Shown: positions 49,222 to 62,026 of the stretch, piece by piece
How positions within the stretch are numbered: the first letter of the stretch is position 1
Layout: every line of letters starts with the position of its first letter
Source: Iris pallida
Lineage: Eukaryota > Streptophyta > Magnoliopsida > Asparagales > Iridaceae
NCBI GenBank assembly: GCA_029216955.1
Contig: JANAVB010015600.1
Coordinates: 38,338,039-38,402,038, forward strand
DNA length: 64,000 nt
Direction of reading: 5' to 3'
Position numbers and translations under genes: made by a program
Notes under the pieces: generated by a model
What the model saw: only the letters and a program-made list of their open reading frames with translations
Database searches by the model: none
Told to the model about the DNA's origin: nothing

Positions 49222-50875
49222 ATCCTACCCACCTTATAAAAATTTCGTCCTCGAAATTAAGATGATCGCACCCTCTTCTAGGTCAAACATAGTCAAGGGT
49301 CAATCACTAGTCAATTTTCTCAACATCCTAGTACTTGGTCATTAGCTGGTCAACTTCTTAGGATTTTACCCATGCTAGCTACCTAAGTGTTGGCAACTAG
49401 AATTTAGCAAAATAGAAACTCTATAATAGGCTAGCTCTTAACCTTCCAAATCCTATCAAGTCACCCATAACTAAATACCCGCAAGCTAAGCACACCAATC
49501 CCAAATACTAAGTATATATATGCTCAAGAACAACAACCCATCACATATATCCTAAGTATATCATCTATATATATAGACCTCTTAGTCTTAGGTAAACTAC
49601 AACTTATACTCAAGGTCAGGCTCTGGTCACTAGGTGCCTCACTGGAAGGATAAGGGAAAACAATAAATAATCATCAAGGTTGTATGGCATACTAACATCC
49701 TATACGTAACTGATTGGTATCATAATAACAGGGAATTATCTGCAATGGGTTATTATTCTAGCACCAAAGCTAGCTATCACCTCTAGGGTACAAACACTCT
49801 ACAAGTCACCATATCTATATACTATGAAGGAACTACCTATGAACAAGCTCTACAAACTAAATATCCATACTCGTAAGTCATTTATAACAATAAAAAGGGT
49901 ATGATGTTTTAAACCTTCTCAAGATACAATCTGCTAATCATATGCGTCTGTCCAAAATCATGTTGTCCAGAGTCTTCATCATGCTAGTGAGCAAGGCTAC
50001 GATAATCACAGAGTCCTTGACTAAGGTACGTACCTCTAGGTTCATGGTATTTAAAATTTTCGCATTTCCGCATGCGACGGCAAAAACCTTAAATTCCCAT
50101 ACCCAAGAAATACATCTGAAATCTGACTACATGTCCTCACTATGCCAACTAACACGACTATCGAAGATTCTAGATCCCATGATTTAGGTGACCTAGCCCA
50201 TATGATTTTGAAGAAAAACAACATAACAAAAGAACAACATGACAAACTTAATCAATCAGCAAGGAACAGATGGAATCGGATTTCAAGGTAGTTATAAAAG
50301 ACAATTTTGGAAATGGAATTGAGAAGAACGGAACTTGCAGCAAGATCTCCAATGGTCTGCGTATCCTTGACTGTCCTGACGATGGCTCGCCCTGCTAGTT
50401 TCCCCTGGTCTGCTGCTGATGCTGCATGAATCACCGCTGCTGAGAGAAATCAGAAATGACGGGAGAAAATCTCTGTACAGATAGAGGTGCACCTCCAATA
50501 TAGCAGAAACGCCAACCTGAGTCGGCACAACAAGAGCTGCGGTCTCGAGGCCCTGATAAAAAGGACAAGAGGTGGCCAGCCTCTCGATAGTATTCCTCGA
50601 ACCGAAACGATAAGATCGTGTCTTCATAACCATCATGAAGACAGATCAAAACAAGAAGCAATTTCTGAGAATGAAGCGAAAATCAAATAAGGACAGTTTA
50701 TATTCAAGGGAAGTTAATAAGCAGCAAATTTAGATAAGAGGAATCTGATTAAGAGTTTTTTCTAATGTGATTGAGTACCTCCAAAAATAATCCTAATCCT
50801 GCTGCAGGCTGTAGTGATACTCTAGTTCGAATACCACTACATAAACTTGACCTGCATGGGCCACCACTAAAAACG
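49222..50875 (-). mobile_element. Element A2 internal region, copy 2
   Basis: 1654 bases, the same length as copy 1 and differing by only about ten substitutions by eye. Same post-LTR block at the right and polypurine block at the left (49222-49260). Confidence 0.9.
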
Positions 50876-53800
50876 TGTCACGACCCGCACCCACTGTGAG
50901 GGTACGAGAACGTAACAGCATCCAGCCTACGCCGCAGTGTCGGTGGTAGAACACTGTTCTAGGTCATGAACTATAACTAACATAATATGAATACTCTCCA
51001 TAAGGAGGCCAACACAGAGGTATAACTCAATCACAATCTATAGATAGAATATGGCACGATGAAATAGATAAAGAAATCTTCAACTGAGGTACAACAGAAA
51101 TGAAATAACAAGCCTCACCAACTACCAGTCTCAACATCTAAAATATACAACTCTGAAAATAAAGACAACAGCTAAAACATGGAAAGAAATAGTCTAAGCT
51201 ATCTACACTAAGCAAGGGTATCATCCTCAGCAGCTGCTTGAACCTCCCCAGGGGTCCAGGTTGCGAGTGTCATCTAGGCAAGCTCCAAGTAAGGGGTACA
51301 GGGTTCCTCATCATCCTCTGTAAAATTTTTAACAGGTCCAGTCAAGACGGAAGCGAGCACAATACATCTCAACAGTTCATAGCAGGTTAGAAAATATAAT
51401 CATGCAGTAAAGTAAGATATAGATACTGAAGGAAATACAGTACGTAAACAGAGAGAGAACTGTAATAGAAATATCTACTATAAGTAGAGAGCTACCAGTG
51501 ACTAGTAATTCAGAGTACAAAGTCGACATGTGAACGGCTTGATTTGTACATGGCTATACTAAAGAGGCGTACATGGCTATTCTACTTTGGAATTGTTCAC
51601 ATAGCTATTTATACTCCCCCGTACCCCCAACTAATACACAAGGATCCAACCAGGTTATGTTATGATTCTATGTAACAGCTCCCGAAGGGTGGTAAGCCCC
51701 CAAAGGGTGATATGCCCCCGAAGGGTGATATGCCCCCGAAGGGTGATAAGCCCCCAAAGGGTGGTACATAGTAGTCCCATAAATGGGATAAGGATTTAAA
51801 GAAGACTCTATGATCATATGGGTATATGTCACAAGTGATCAAAGAACCAAAGAAGCATATGATACGCCATGTAAGTGAAACGCACAGAACATAGAGTATC
51901 TGATTCTTCCTGAAGGGATAACATCTCAAGAAGGGATCCATATAGTACTAATCCATGTGACCAATGTGATAGTATCAAGTAAAGTAATTTAATACAGAAA
52001 ATAATTCTAAGCAGGATATGAAATGATCAGAGAATGTACTCGCCTCGTATCTGAATGTCTGAAGTAAATATACTGTCCGAGATGAGATACCTGACTCCTA
52101 GTTAGAGCAACACAAGTCAAGATGTATACAGGGGATGATAATAGTAATCTACAATGCATCTGCATGCTGTCTAGGTCAAACTAGACTAAAGTCAACACTT
52201 GGTCAACTCTAGTCAACCACACTAGTCAACTAGGTCAAGTCCTAGCCCAAACAAGTCTAATAAGTCTCACTAGGCCTAACCAAGCCTAGGCTAGCAATCA
52301 CACATCAAAACTAGGCTATACAAGCCAACTGTACACCTATACTGGCATTCAAACTATACACACAAGCAATGAACCATAGGCTATGTGCCCTGTTTATAGG
52401 CTATAAGCCATAGCTATATCATACATAGACCATTCCACACATTCACACATATCAATTATATCTAACTAAATATATTTAACACACATTCATATAATTATAG
52501 GCTATATGTTAACATCACATATAGACTCTACTTATACACATATACTATACTCATATATAGGCCCACTCACACAAATACATATATGGCACTTACACACACA
52601 CACACAACTGTATTTTAGGACAGGTTTAAAGGGGCTACTACTAGGCTGGATTGGAGGGGGTTTTAGGGACATGTTTTTGGCTGTACATTGGACTGATTTG
52701 AGGCTATTATATAGGCCTGAACAGTTGGGCTAATTAGGACTGATTTTAGGACAGCAATGTAGGGCTGTTAAAAGGAACAGGATTTAGGGGTTTTAAGGGG
52801 GGCGTGTGGACAGAGCTTTATGGCAATATAGGACAGGTTTTGGTGTTGCCTAGGCTGTCCAAATGGGGAATACAATGACAGGTTTGGGGCTTCTATATAT
52901 AGGCTATAATTGACAGGTTTAGGGGGCTTGGTTGGGGCAAGTTAAGGGTTGGTTTCAAGGGGTTTTTAAGGACAGCCATGGGATGTATATATAGGGACTG
53001 AAATGGGCTATTAAACATGTGAATTAACATGTTAACTGAACTAATCATTAACAACAGTAAAATACAAGTTTACACTCAGCTCATGAGTATCAGGAATTTA
53101 CAGTCCATCCCAACTCAAATTCAAATATCAAATCAATTCGAAAACCAATATGAAACATGATACCCAATCTCAGTTTTGTTTGAAAAGCCAATCTCAATTT
53201 TTTGTGTGTGCATGTGAATGAGTGAATGTGATTTGTGTGTGTGTTTACATACAATTCACTCCTATGTGTCAATCTCAGTTTTTGAGTGATAAAGGAAATT
53301 TCAGTGCAAGGACTGGGTTCCAGGTGTGTGTGAAGGACTGAACATACATATATGTTAGGACTTCTCATTAGGGACTGTTCTCAGGAAATCAGTGAATGAC
53401 AGTTGCTCATGCATGTGTGTGTCTAGAAGTGCCAGAACAAGGTGTCAATGCAATGTGAGTTCTCAGTTATTTGCAAAGAAAGGAATTCTCAGATTTCATG
53501 AATCAATCCCAAATAAAATCCCAGTTTCCATGGTTCAACCTAGCATTCAAAACAAATTTCCAAATTCAAAATCAAATCTCAGTTTTGTGCCAATGTGCAA
53601 TATGTGTGAATCTCAGGTTCCAGATTCAGATTTGTGAGCTTAGGAGAACAGTGCATAGGAAGAGGGAATTCCTCAGGACAGTGCATTCTCAGGTTTTAGT
53701 TTTCATTTGTTTGCAATGTGTGATGTGTAGGGCATATACATGTGTGTACAACAGAGGGTGTCAAAGCGAGGAAAATCTCAGACATCAGTTTTCAGGAAAA

Positions 53801-56029
53801 AATTCCAAATGACAGTTCATATACATACCAACCCAAACACAATCCAATTCGAATTCTCCATTACTTGATGACATCAAACCCCATGAATCAATATCAGTAC
53901 TAACACACAGGTGCAAGAAATTAACATGGTAATCAACTTTCGAAAACAGCTTAAATCAGGAAATTAAATATTCAGGAATTACAAACAGTGTGCAGTATGC
54001 AAATGACAGTTTCATGACCAATTTTCAACTCAATTCGAAATATCATATCATCCCATTTCTACACGACTGACATGAACAGCCAATAGTGCATTAACACAAT
54101 GTAAATGGATTAACATTAACATCAAAAATCAGTTAGAAATAGGATTGAATTCAGGAAAATTAACTAATCAGTGTACATGTATCATAAACATGGAAAACTC
54201 TTGATTTCAAAACCCAACACTAACCAATAAATCAACTTAACAATAGTCTAATATACATGTACATAGATCCATATGAAATTAATCATTTAAAATCGGGTTT
54301 AAACAGGAATTTAAAGTCCTCAACATTCAGGGGACTGAACTGAGTATCAGTCCAGTCCAAAGCATTGTTCGAAATCTCTTTTTCTCATTACAAACAACCT
54401 AATCTAGTATGTAAATCCAACTTAACAGAGATTAACAACATGTCTAGGAATTTAAATAGCAATTTAATCATGAATTAATAATTAAAACTGGAAATTAATA
54501 CTGGAAAAATAATTGAAACTGAACACAGTGAAGCAGTATCGTGCAGGCAGAACATGAGGTCGTGGACACGACACGGTGCGCCATTGGCCACGTGCTTGTG
54601 TCCACGTGTTCGCCAGGGATAGGTCTAGGGTTTCTTCATCCTGAATTGGGTCAGGGACGTGTCGTGTCCAAGTGATAAGGGCGTATCAGACGCGATTTCC
54701 CGACGGCTACTGCGCAGTGCAATCCCAATGCGCGTGTCTGTGCTTCCTCGATACGACACGATCTCGTGTCAAACTTGAAGGGTGCACTGGCAGTCACTGC
54801 CCCCTTCCTCATGCCAAATTGCAGCTGTCCACGTGGCGTGTGCAGCGAGCACGAGGGGTACGTGAGCAGGGGACTGTGTACGTGCGTCGTGCAGCGAGTT
54901 TGTGTCCGATTTGGACACGGACACGACTCGAATCCGTGCTCAGTCTTCATGAAATATAAAATACATATATAGATCTGTCATCCCATGCAATTTGTTCCAC
55001 AAAAATCAGAAATAAAATCCTCACAGACATTTCATCAAATACATGCACACATAACATGATACGTGTCCATACGGACACCAAACGGACACGAATCGACACA
55101 AAACCAATACCTACGGCTAGTGGACACCTAGGGCTTCCTATCCATGCAAAGAAAATGAAAATCTATGGAAGGAATAGGAAGTTACCTATATGTGCAATTT
55201 GTATGAAAAAGCTTCAAAAAGGGGGTTTTCTCCTTGATGGCCAAGTGCTCCAAATTGGTCCAAACCTGAAATTCCTCTCCATGAACAGCAAGTAGAGGTG
55301 GATTAGAAACTAATGCAAAAGACTAGAGGGAAAAAGGAATTAAAACAAAGAAACTAGGGCTTGAGGAAGATTCCTATACCTTTCCTTCTTTAAAATGTTG
55401 AAACTCAATAAAGAGGCAAGAACCCTAAATGAAGAGATTATTTATAGGGAGAAATAGCCCTAGGTGGCTGTCATGGGCTGATTAGGGTTAGGGTTGGTTC
55501 ATGGTGTGGGCCTATGGGCTATTAAGCCTTAAGTTACAAGTCATGACTTGTGAAATCACAAGCCTTCAAGCCATTCCTTAAACAATTTAAATCATATTTC
55601 CACCAAATTAATTCTATGGTTTAATTATCACTAACTTAAGTCAACCTAAGGTTCCATATCCTAATCACATAGTCATGACCTAGGTTAGCCACTCGGTTAG
55701 TCTCAAAAGTCAACATAAGTCAAAGTCAACTAAAACACCAAAATCAATTATTCTAAAAATCTCTAAAAATTATATAAATTCTAATGATTCTAAATAATAC
55801 ATAATAATTCCAAATAATTTCCAAAATTACAAAAATAACTAAAATACCCCTCAATCTAGAAATGATAAACAAAATACTAGCAAGACACCAATTCATAATT
55901 CATGTTTTAAAATAATTTTTAAAATGATTAAAATAAATAAAAATTATATAAAATTTTAGATACCATAATTAAATAAATTAAAATACAAAATTTTAAAATT
56001 ACCCTCATCTGGAAAAACTGGGTGTTACA
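50876..56029 (-). mobile_element. Element A2, LTR3
   Basis: 5154 bases. Nearly identical to LTR2 up to about 54358. From 54407 onward it shows clearly more differences from LTR1 and LTR2 (for example at 54706, 54752, 54778 and 54812). TATA at 51607-51613; VNTR of five units at 51677-51772; W-box cluster at 52174-52238; GC island at about 54545-54955. Confidence 0.9.
52174..52238 (-). promoter_or_regulatory. W-box cluster, A2 LTR3
   Basis: Six [A/G]GTCAA hexamers, same arrangement as LTR2. Confidence 0.5.
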
Positions 56030-56752
56030 ATCCTACCCACCTTATAAAAATTTCGTCCTCGAAATTAAGATGATCGAACCCTCTTCTAGGTCAAACATAG
56101 TCAAGGGTCAATCACTAGTCAATTTTCTCAACATCCTAGTACTTGGTCATTAGCTGGTCAACTTCTTAGGATATTACCCATGCTAGCTACCTAAGTGTTG
56201 GCAACTAGAATTTAGCAAAAGAGAAACTCTATAATAGGCTAGCTCTTAACCTTCCAAATCCTATCAAGTCACCCATAACTAAATACCCGCAAGCTAAGCA
56301 CACCAATCCCAAATACTACGTATATATATGCTCAAGAACAACAACCCATCACATATATCCTAAGTATATCATATATATATATAGACCTCTTAGTCTTAGG
56401 TGAACTACAACTTATACTCAAGGTCAGGCTCTGGTCACTGGGTACCTCACTGGAAGGATAAGGGAAAACAATAAATAATCATCAAGGTTGTATGGCATAC
56501 TAACATCCTATACGTAACTGGTTGGTATCATAATAACAGAGAATTATCTACAATGGGTTATTATTCCAGCACCAAAGCTAACTATCACCTCTAGGGTACA
56601 AACACTCGACAAGTCACCATATCTATATACTATGAAGGAACTACCTATGAACAAGCTCTACAAACTAAATATCCCTACTCCTAAGTCATTTATAACAATA
56701 AAAAGGGTATGATGTTTTAAACCTTCTCAAGATACAATCTGCTAATCATATG
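56030..56752 (-). mobile_element. Element A2 internal region, copy 3, truncated
   Basis: Begins with the polypurine block and follows copies 1 and 2 for 723 bases with more differences. It stops at AATCATATGCG, where the other copies continue TCTGTCC. It joins B LTR sequence there. Its presence to the right of LTR3 shows that the array once had a further unit. Confidence 0.85.
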
Positions 56753-58749
56753 CGGCTCCATTCTTTATGCGGCTTGCTCCTTGCCGCATTATCCCTTTGG
56801 TCGCGTGCCACATAATAGCATGCCGCATAGGCCTTTGCCGCATGGCTGCTTGCCGCATGGCCCCTGTTTCCCTCTTGCCGCATGGCTCTCGACAGCCTTG
56901 CCGCATGGCCCCTGTCCCCCTGGCCGCATGCTGCATGGCCATTTGGCCCTTGCCGTATGGCAATCCTTGGGCGCATAGGGCATGGCCTTTGGCTTCCGTG
57001 CCGCATGAGATCTTGATTTGACCCTGCCGCATAGATGGGCATCCATCTACTGCCGCATGGGATCCTGATTTGACTATGCCGCATAGATGGGCATCCATCT
57101 ACTGGCACATAGGATCTTGATTTGACTCTGGCCGCATAGATGGGTATCCACTTGCTCTACCGCATAGGGATCCTGATTTGACTCTGGCCGCATAGATGGA
57201 TACCCACTTGCTCTGTCGCATAGATGGGCATCCTTCTACTGCTGCCTTTTAGGCCATTTCTTGTCCCTTATTGACATTAATTGTTACTTTGACTAATGAT
57301 TGATCATGCGTTCCTAGTTGGAACTAGAAGACTGGCTAGTCGTCTTATTGAATTGTATGAGACACATTCATGAATGAACCATGAACCATTGCGATCGATT
57401 AGCCGATCCGAACATTGAAATATGGACACATGTTGACTTCTATTTTTTCTGCAAAAGCAGCATGTGTACCTTACAGTCAAGACATAATTATTTCGTGGCT
57501 AGGCTTGATTGTTGCATTACGCTATGTAAGACCTACAACCTAACCGCACGGGCATCGTTGTAGAGTTATGCATATCGTACTCTGTACGGGAGTACTCATT
57601 CAGAATGATCATGATCCATGGCATAAGATTTCAATTAACATAGGGTCTACTAAGCTAAATAAAAATAACTATTATATGGAGAGAATGGATTTCCGAGTTC
57701 TTACATGGCAGCTATCTCGGGACAATTAGTGTTCCGACATGCCGGCTGGTTCCCACGGATACTGCAAATCAGCCACACGGGTAGGGAGTGGTATCTGTTT
57801 ACATTTTTTGTATATTGATGACGGGCGTCCCACTGGGACACGTCTAATTCATGATTGGCATAATTGATTATTGGGTAGACTAGCCTTGCTTGTACATTGT
57901 AAGAACTGAGGTATCTCTTATTGCATGTTTCCAAGACAGTTTGGAACTCACAGTAGCAAGCCGTAGTAGTTGCATGGCCGTTTAAATTGGTTTGTTTGTG
58001 TATTGTACCTACTCTGTTAACTACTGAGATGAGCAGAACGTTATGACATGGCGGGTCAACTTCTGTCCTTGTTTGGTTGGAAAGTTGGCTTGAAGTGTCG
58101 TGATGTTGTGCGAACCCCAGTAGCAAGCAGAGATCTATTTATCATATCCTTAACTCTTATCACTGGTTCTAATTCTTCATATCGTGCTTCCTTACGGTAC
58201 TTGCTATTAGAGGTCTAACATCTCTGGTTTTGTATGGTCAGATTTAGAGCCAGCTCCCGAGGACTCAGCTTACTTCCACCTCCAAGATGGTCAATACTAG
58301 AGAAATGATCGTAAGAGGACACGAGTGGATTCCTTGCTTCCCTGCTCGTTTTACTACTTACTTTACTTATTGGCGTTTGGCACCGACATGCTAGTCGGAC
58401 TGCCTTGCACTTACCTTTACATAATTGTAACTAAGTCAGACTGCAGCTGATAACAATTGTGTATACCTTACTATATCATCTGGTTATGTTTTGTACAGCC
58501 AGATCTCAAAATATTTTTGACTGAACGTTTGGGACGCCTTACTTCTTTATCTTACATGTTTCTATTATTGCTTCTTTTTTGAATGATTGAGACAATAGAT
58601 GTTGAGTGACCATAGTGAGACTTTCATGTAGTATGCACCCCCTCGTCGTTAGACAGCATTGATCGTATTATACGGTATTCTTCTACCCGTAATACGTAGC
58701 TGGCTGAGTCATTCTCCCGCTCTCCGGTATTCCGGTTCTGGGCGTGACA
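56753..58749 (+). mobile_element. Element B 3' LTR, right segment
   Basis: Matches the 5' LTR from about position 7390 to its end and terminates GGCGTGACA at 58749, followed by the CCAGA target duplication. The first ~110 bases repeat sequence already present at 15345-15454. The minisatellite (about 56850-57250) again yields spurious frames. Confidence 0.9.
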
Positions 58750-58754
58750 CCAGA
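58750..58754. repeat. Target duplication of element B, right copy (CCAGA)
   Basis: Same five bases as 6623-6627; copia gag sequence continues directly after it on the - strand. Confidence 0.9.
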
Positions 58755-59046
58755 TCTATTTGGCTTTCACCTTTTTGGAATATGACTCTGCCAGAGAGTC
58801 TTCCATAGAATTGAGAATTAGCAGTTTACAGATGTTGTTTTCTCTCTTTCATTTGCTCTGCTTGACGAGTGCAGCAGCAATAGCATCTGCAGTTCCTCCT
58901 TCTGGAATCGTCGGTTCATCCTCAATCAACACATGGTCTACGTCCACGAGTTGAAGATTAAGGGTGACCTTCCTCTTCCAGATTTGAAAATATACTCCGG
59001 TCGAATATCTCCAACTTGTTAAAGCTGGTATCGATGAGAGAAGCAT
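58755..59046 (-). pseudogene. Ty1/copia gag N-terminus, separated by element B
   Basis: Read on -, the frame opens at ATG 59046 with MLLSSIPALTSWRYSTGVYF then QIWKRKVTLNL, the N-terminal copia gag pattern with its conserved aromatic residues. After a TGA at 58849-58851 the same frame continues ENNICKLLILNSMEDSLAES and then a TAG just before the B insertion. Its continuation is WDSLG at about 6622 going down. The two halves belong to one gag gene split by B; stops show it was probably decaying independently. Confidence 0.8.
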
Positions 59047-59561
59047 GAGAGTTTTCCATCTTCTAATCTTGCTTTGAGATTGTTATTCCCAAGGCATAAT
59101 TTTCGATGGAAAACAGAGAAACGGAACAGTTGTTTCAATAGTAACTACGTTTTGTAGCAACACTTCAAAGAAGGTGCACCGAGATCCTTGGAGGATTCTG
59201 GCTAACGAAAATCTAAAGAGATTTCGTTACAACAGCAAACGAAAGTAGAGCTTCTTTTAGGAAGATACAAATCGAGTTGCTAGCAGCAGCAACGACGAAA
59301 GCCCACAAGAAGTATCTGATTAGATCAGAGAAGAAGAGAAGGAAAGAAGAAAAAGAATGGCTGCTTTGCTGGGGTGATAAGATCACCGTTGCTCAAAGCA
59401 AGATTCGTCTATATACGATCCGCTTCCAGGAACCAACAAGTTCTGGATAACTTCTGGAACGCTCGTCAGTTAATATTTGAGACTTGAACGGGCTTCCTGG
59501 ACTTTACGGACTCCCTTAACTCTCTTCTTTGGTGCATCTTTCAAAGGAGGCCAAGGGGCTC

Positions 59562-59571
59562 TATTTATAAA
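59562..59571 (-). promoter_or_regulatory. TATA box of copia promoter
   Basis: TTTATAAATA on -, followed on - by GAGCCCCTTGG. Paired with the upstream element at 59602-59612. Confidence 0.5.
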
Positions 59572-59601
59572 GTGGAGTGAGACTTCACCTCTTCTCCTAT
59601 C

Positions 59602-59612
59602 CGATGTGGGAC
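59602..59612 (-). promoter_or_regulatory. USE-like element GTCCCACATCG
   Basis: Exact match to the plant snRNA upstream element consensus RTCCCACATCG, about 30 bases upstream of the TATA box on the same strand. No snRNA sequence follows, so it appears to serve the retroelement promoter. Confidence 0.5.
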
Positions 59613-59651
59613 TAAAATATCAATACTCAAAAATAGAGTTTGATATTTTAG
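59612..59651. repeat. Inverted repeat next to the USE-like element
   Basis: CTAAAATATCAA and its exact inverse TTGATATTTTAG separated by 16 bases; further partial pairing (ACTC/GAGT) in the loop. Confidence 0.6.
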
Positions 59652-59700
59652 ATCATTCCACAATCAGCATAGAAGTGTGCCAGTCCACGCCTACTCCCCG

Positions 59701-60532
59701 AACACTTCCGTGCATGCACGAGACATCCTGGAGTCCGTGTCCGAGTCCGAGTCCGCACAACAAAAATCAACTTACATCTTTGTTGGAATTAATCCTTTTT
59801 TCCTTCTAGAAAAATACTCCCACATGACACACATTTGTGTCCCACCACACCTCATGTGCACACCTCAACACAAACAATACATTATATTGAGATACTCATC
59901 ATTTGGTGTAGCTGAAATATGACTATCTTTCCTAGTCCAAAGATAAAAATACCAACATAAACTGTGTCGACACGAACCAATCTGCCATTAGTCACTTTCC
60001 AAACTGCTGTTGTTGCTACTATACGCAATTACTTATTTTGGTGGAACAAGATTATCCCCCTAAAAATGTGAGGGGGGGATGGTAATGGCCCAAAATGAGA
60101 TGGTTTTGTTGTAATGTGTACAATCAACACTCGAGCTTTAGCCCATCATGCAGCTGCAGTCCATACATAGTAAATATCAACATCAAGTACCCCTCCGAAT
60201 CCATGAAGCTGATCTAGACCTCCTTTAAATAATATGAAGCTTTGGCCACATAATTGTTGGGTCAACATCAGAGTTCTTTATCAAGAGAAGCACCGGATAT
60301 AATAGAGGACGTCAGCCACCAGGAAAAGAGCTTGTTCCGGAGCAAATGTGTCATAGATACCAAGTGCTCATGTGCTTATGTATCAGAAAACTCACAAGTG
60401 CCCACTAGCCGAGAGGCATTCCTGGCATTGTAGATTACAGCCACTAACAACCAGAGAGCATACATAATTAGAATTATAGTATTAAATTTTACAGTAGCTG
60501 TTGGGCACAATACTTAGAAAATTGTTGATGTA
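59701..60532. other. No recognised feature
   Basis: Moderately AT-rich sequence. Short frames only, no family motif, no repeat matching the rest of the window. Confidence 0.5.
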
Positions 60533-62026
60533 TCAAGGTGTGTATTGGATCGGACGGTCCGGAACGGGCCATGAAGTGATCTGGTCAACGTTGGTCTGGA
60601 TGACCGGGCCGACAATGGGCCGATCAGGCTTGTCCCGCAAAGATTCAGGTTTGAACTGAGTCCACAATTTTGGTCCGATAGTTCGTCCCGGTCTGAAAAA
60701 AAAAAATCGATCCAAGCCAGTTTAGACCGAAGAATTCGGTCGACCGATCGGACCGATCCGACCGGTGACCCAATCCAAACCCAGTCAGCGCATGGTCGGA
60801 ACCACCCCCTCCCTCCAGCGACATATATATAAATATTTAGGGGGATAAATTATCGGATTACTCCCATATATAGCCGTTAGTATGAACGTTGGAGGCATAT
60901 ATTGGTAATTTATCCCTCCAACCGTCATATTTTTTCTTGGGAGGGATATTTTTACCAAAATATCACTAATATATGGTTGTTTTAATTCCATTGGAAGGAT
61001 ATTTTAATTATTTTGCTGAAAATGACCAAAATATCCTTTTAACTAAAGTATAAGAGGTAATTTGGAACCAAAGTTTTTCAATAAATAGGACATAATTTTT
61101 CAAAATTGGCCAAAGCTAATTTTATTCCCTCTTTTACAATTAAGAAACAATCTAGTAACATTCGGTGAAGAGATTACTTGTTGTCATGGAAAATGATCAA
61201 CCACTACAGCAACTACCAGATCTGTAACCTCAATCGCACCTCAACCTCAAGGAGCATAAGGACCTCAACTCGAAAGAGAATAAAAAATTTGGCACCATTT
61301 TAGCGAGTTTACAATGAGAGTAATACGAAAAAAATATCTAGTATGGAGTTCTTGTTGAATGCTTGCATTATAGGAAACAACCCCAACGAAAAATCTAACT
61401 GTAGCACAGTAAATCTACGTAGGCACCTAAATAAGTGTATATAGTATCTTGCGTCTTCTCAAATTTTTTTTTTTTTTGATATGCATTATTATTGTTAGAT
61501 TGGATTTATGATTGAGTTTCAGCTTTCAGTCTCTTTACAAATTTTCTTTGGAGTTTTACAAAAAAAAATTGAAGAGAGATTGAAAAGCTGAAACAGAAAC
61601 ATAAATTTTATGACTTATGTAACAAAAATAATAAAAATTATAAATTAATACTATTTATCTTTTTCATATTTGTCTACCCTCATAATCTCTCTACAAACTT
61701 ACTTTTATTTTTTAAGTTTATAAATAAATGTTATATCATATTAGAATTTTCTTTGAAGTAATAAACAAATTTAAATTTTCTAAATTAAAAAAAAAAAAAA
61801 TGGGCCTAATCCGGTCCGACCCAAAATCGGCCCGACCCAGTTTGCTCAGGCCTGGCCCACTCCCAACCGGGTTTAGGTCAGGACTGGATTTAATTTTTTT
61901 TTTTTTTTGAATCCATGCCAGCTTGGCCCAGCCCGCTCTCTCTTTGGACTAAGTTTGATCCAATCCAGAAACGATCAAATTCGATCAACACTATGTCCGG
62001 ATCGGTCGACCTGATACACACCTTGA
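60533..62026. mobile_element. Candidate inverted-repeat element with GC-rich ends
   Basis: The left end TCAAGGTGTGTAT (60533-60545) is the exact inverse of 62014-62026. Inside each end lies GC-rich sequence with GGTCGAC/GATCCGGA-like words, then poly-A/T (60698-60708, 61787-61800, 61896-61909). The middle is AT-rich, with a smaller inverted repeat built on GGATAAATTA (about 60840-60930). No convincing target duplication and no transposase were found. Confidence 0.4.

Larger units (their letters stand above)
59047..59700 (-). other. Copia leader and probable 5' LTR promoter region
   Basis: Lies upstream (on -) of the copia gag start. It contains a TATA box and an upstream CCCACATCG element. 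LTR ends and the primer site could not be fixed by eye, so the exact LTR limits are unknown. The short + frame at 59477 is not supported. Confidence 0.5.

Noticed and set aside
59562..59612. USE plus TATA taken as a U-snRNA gene
   Set aside because: The sequence downstream on - shows no U1, U2, U4 or U5 start and leads into copia gag.
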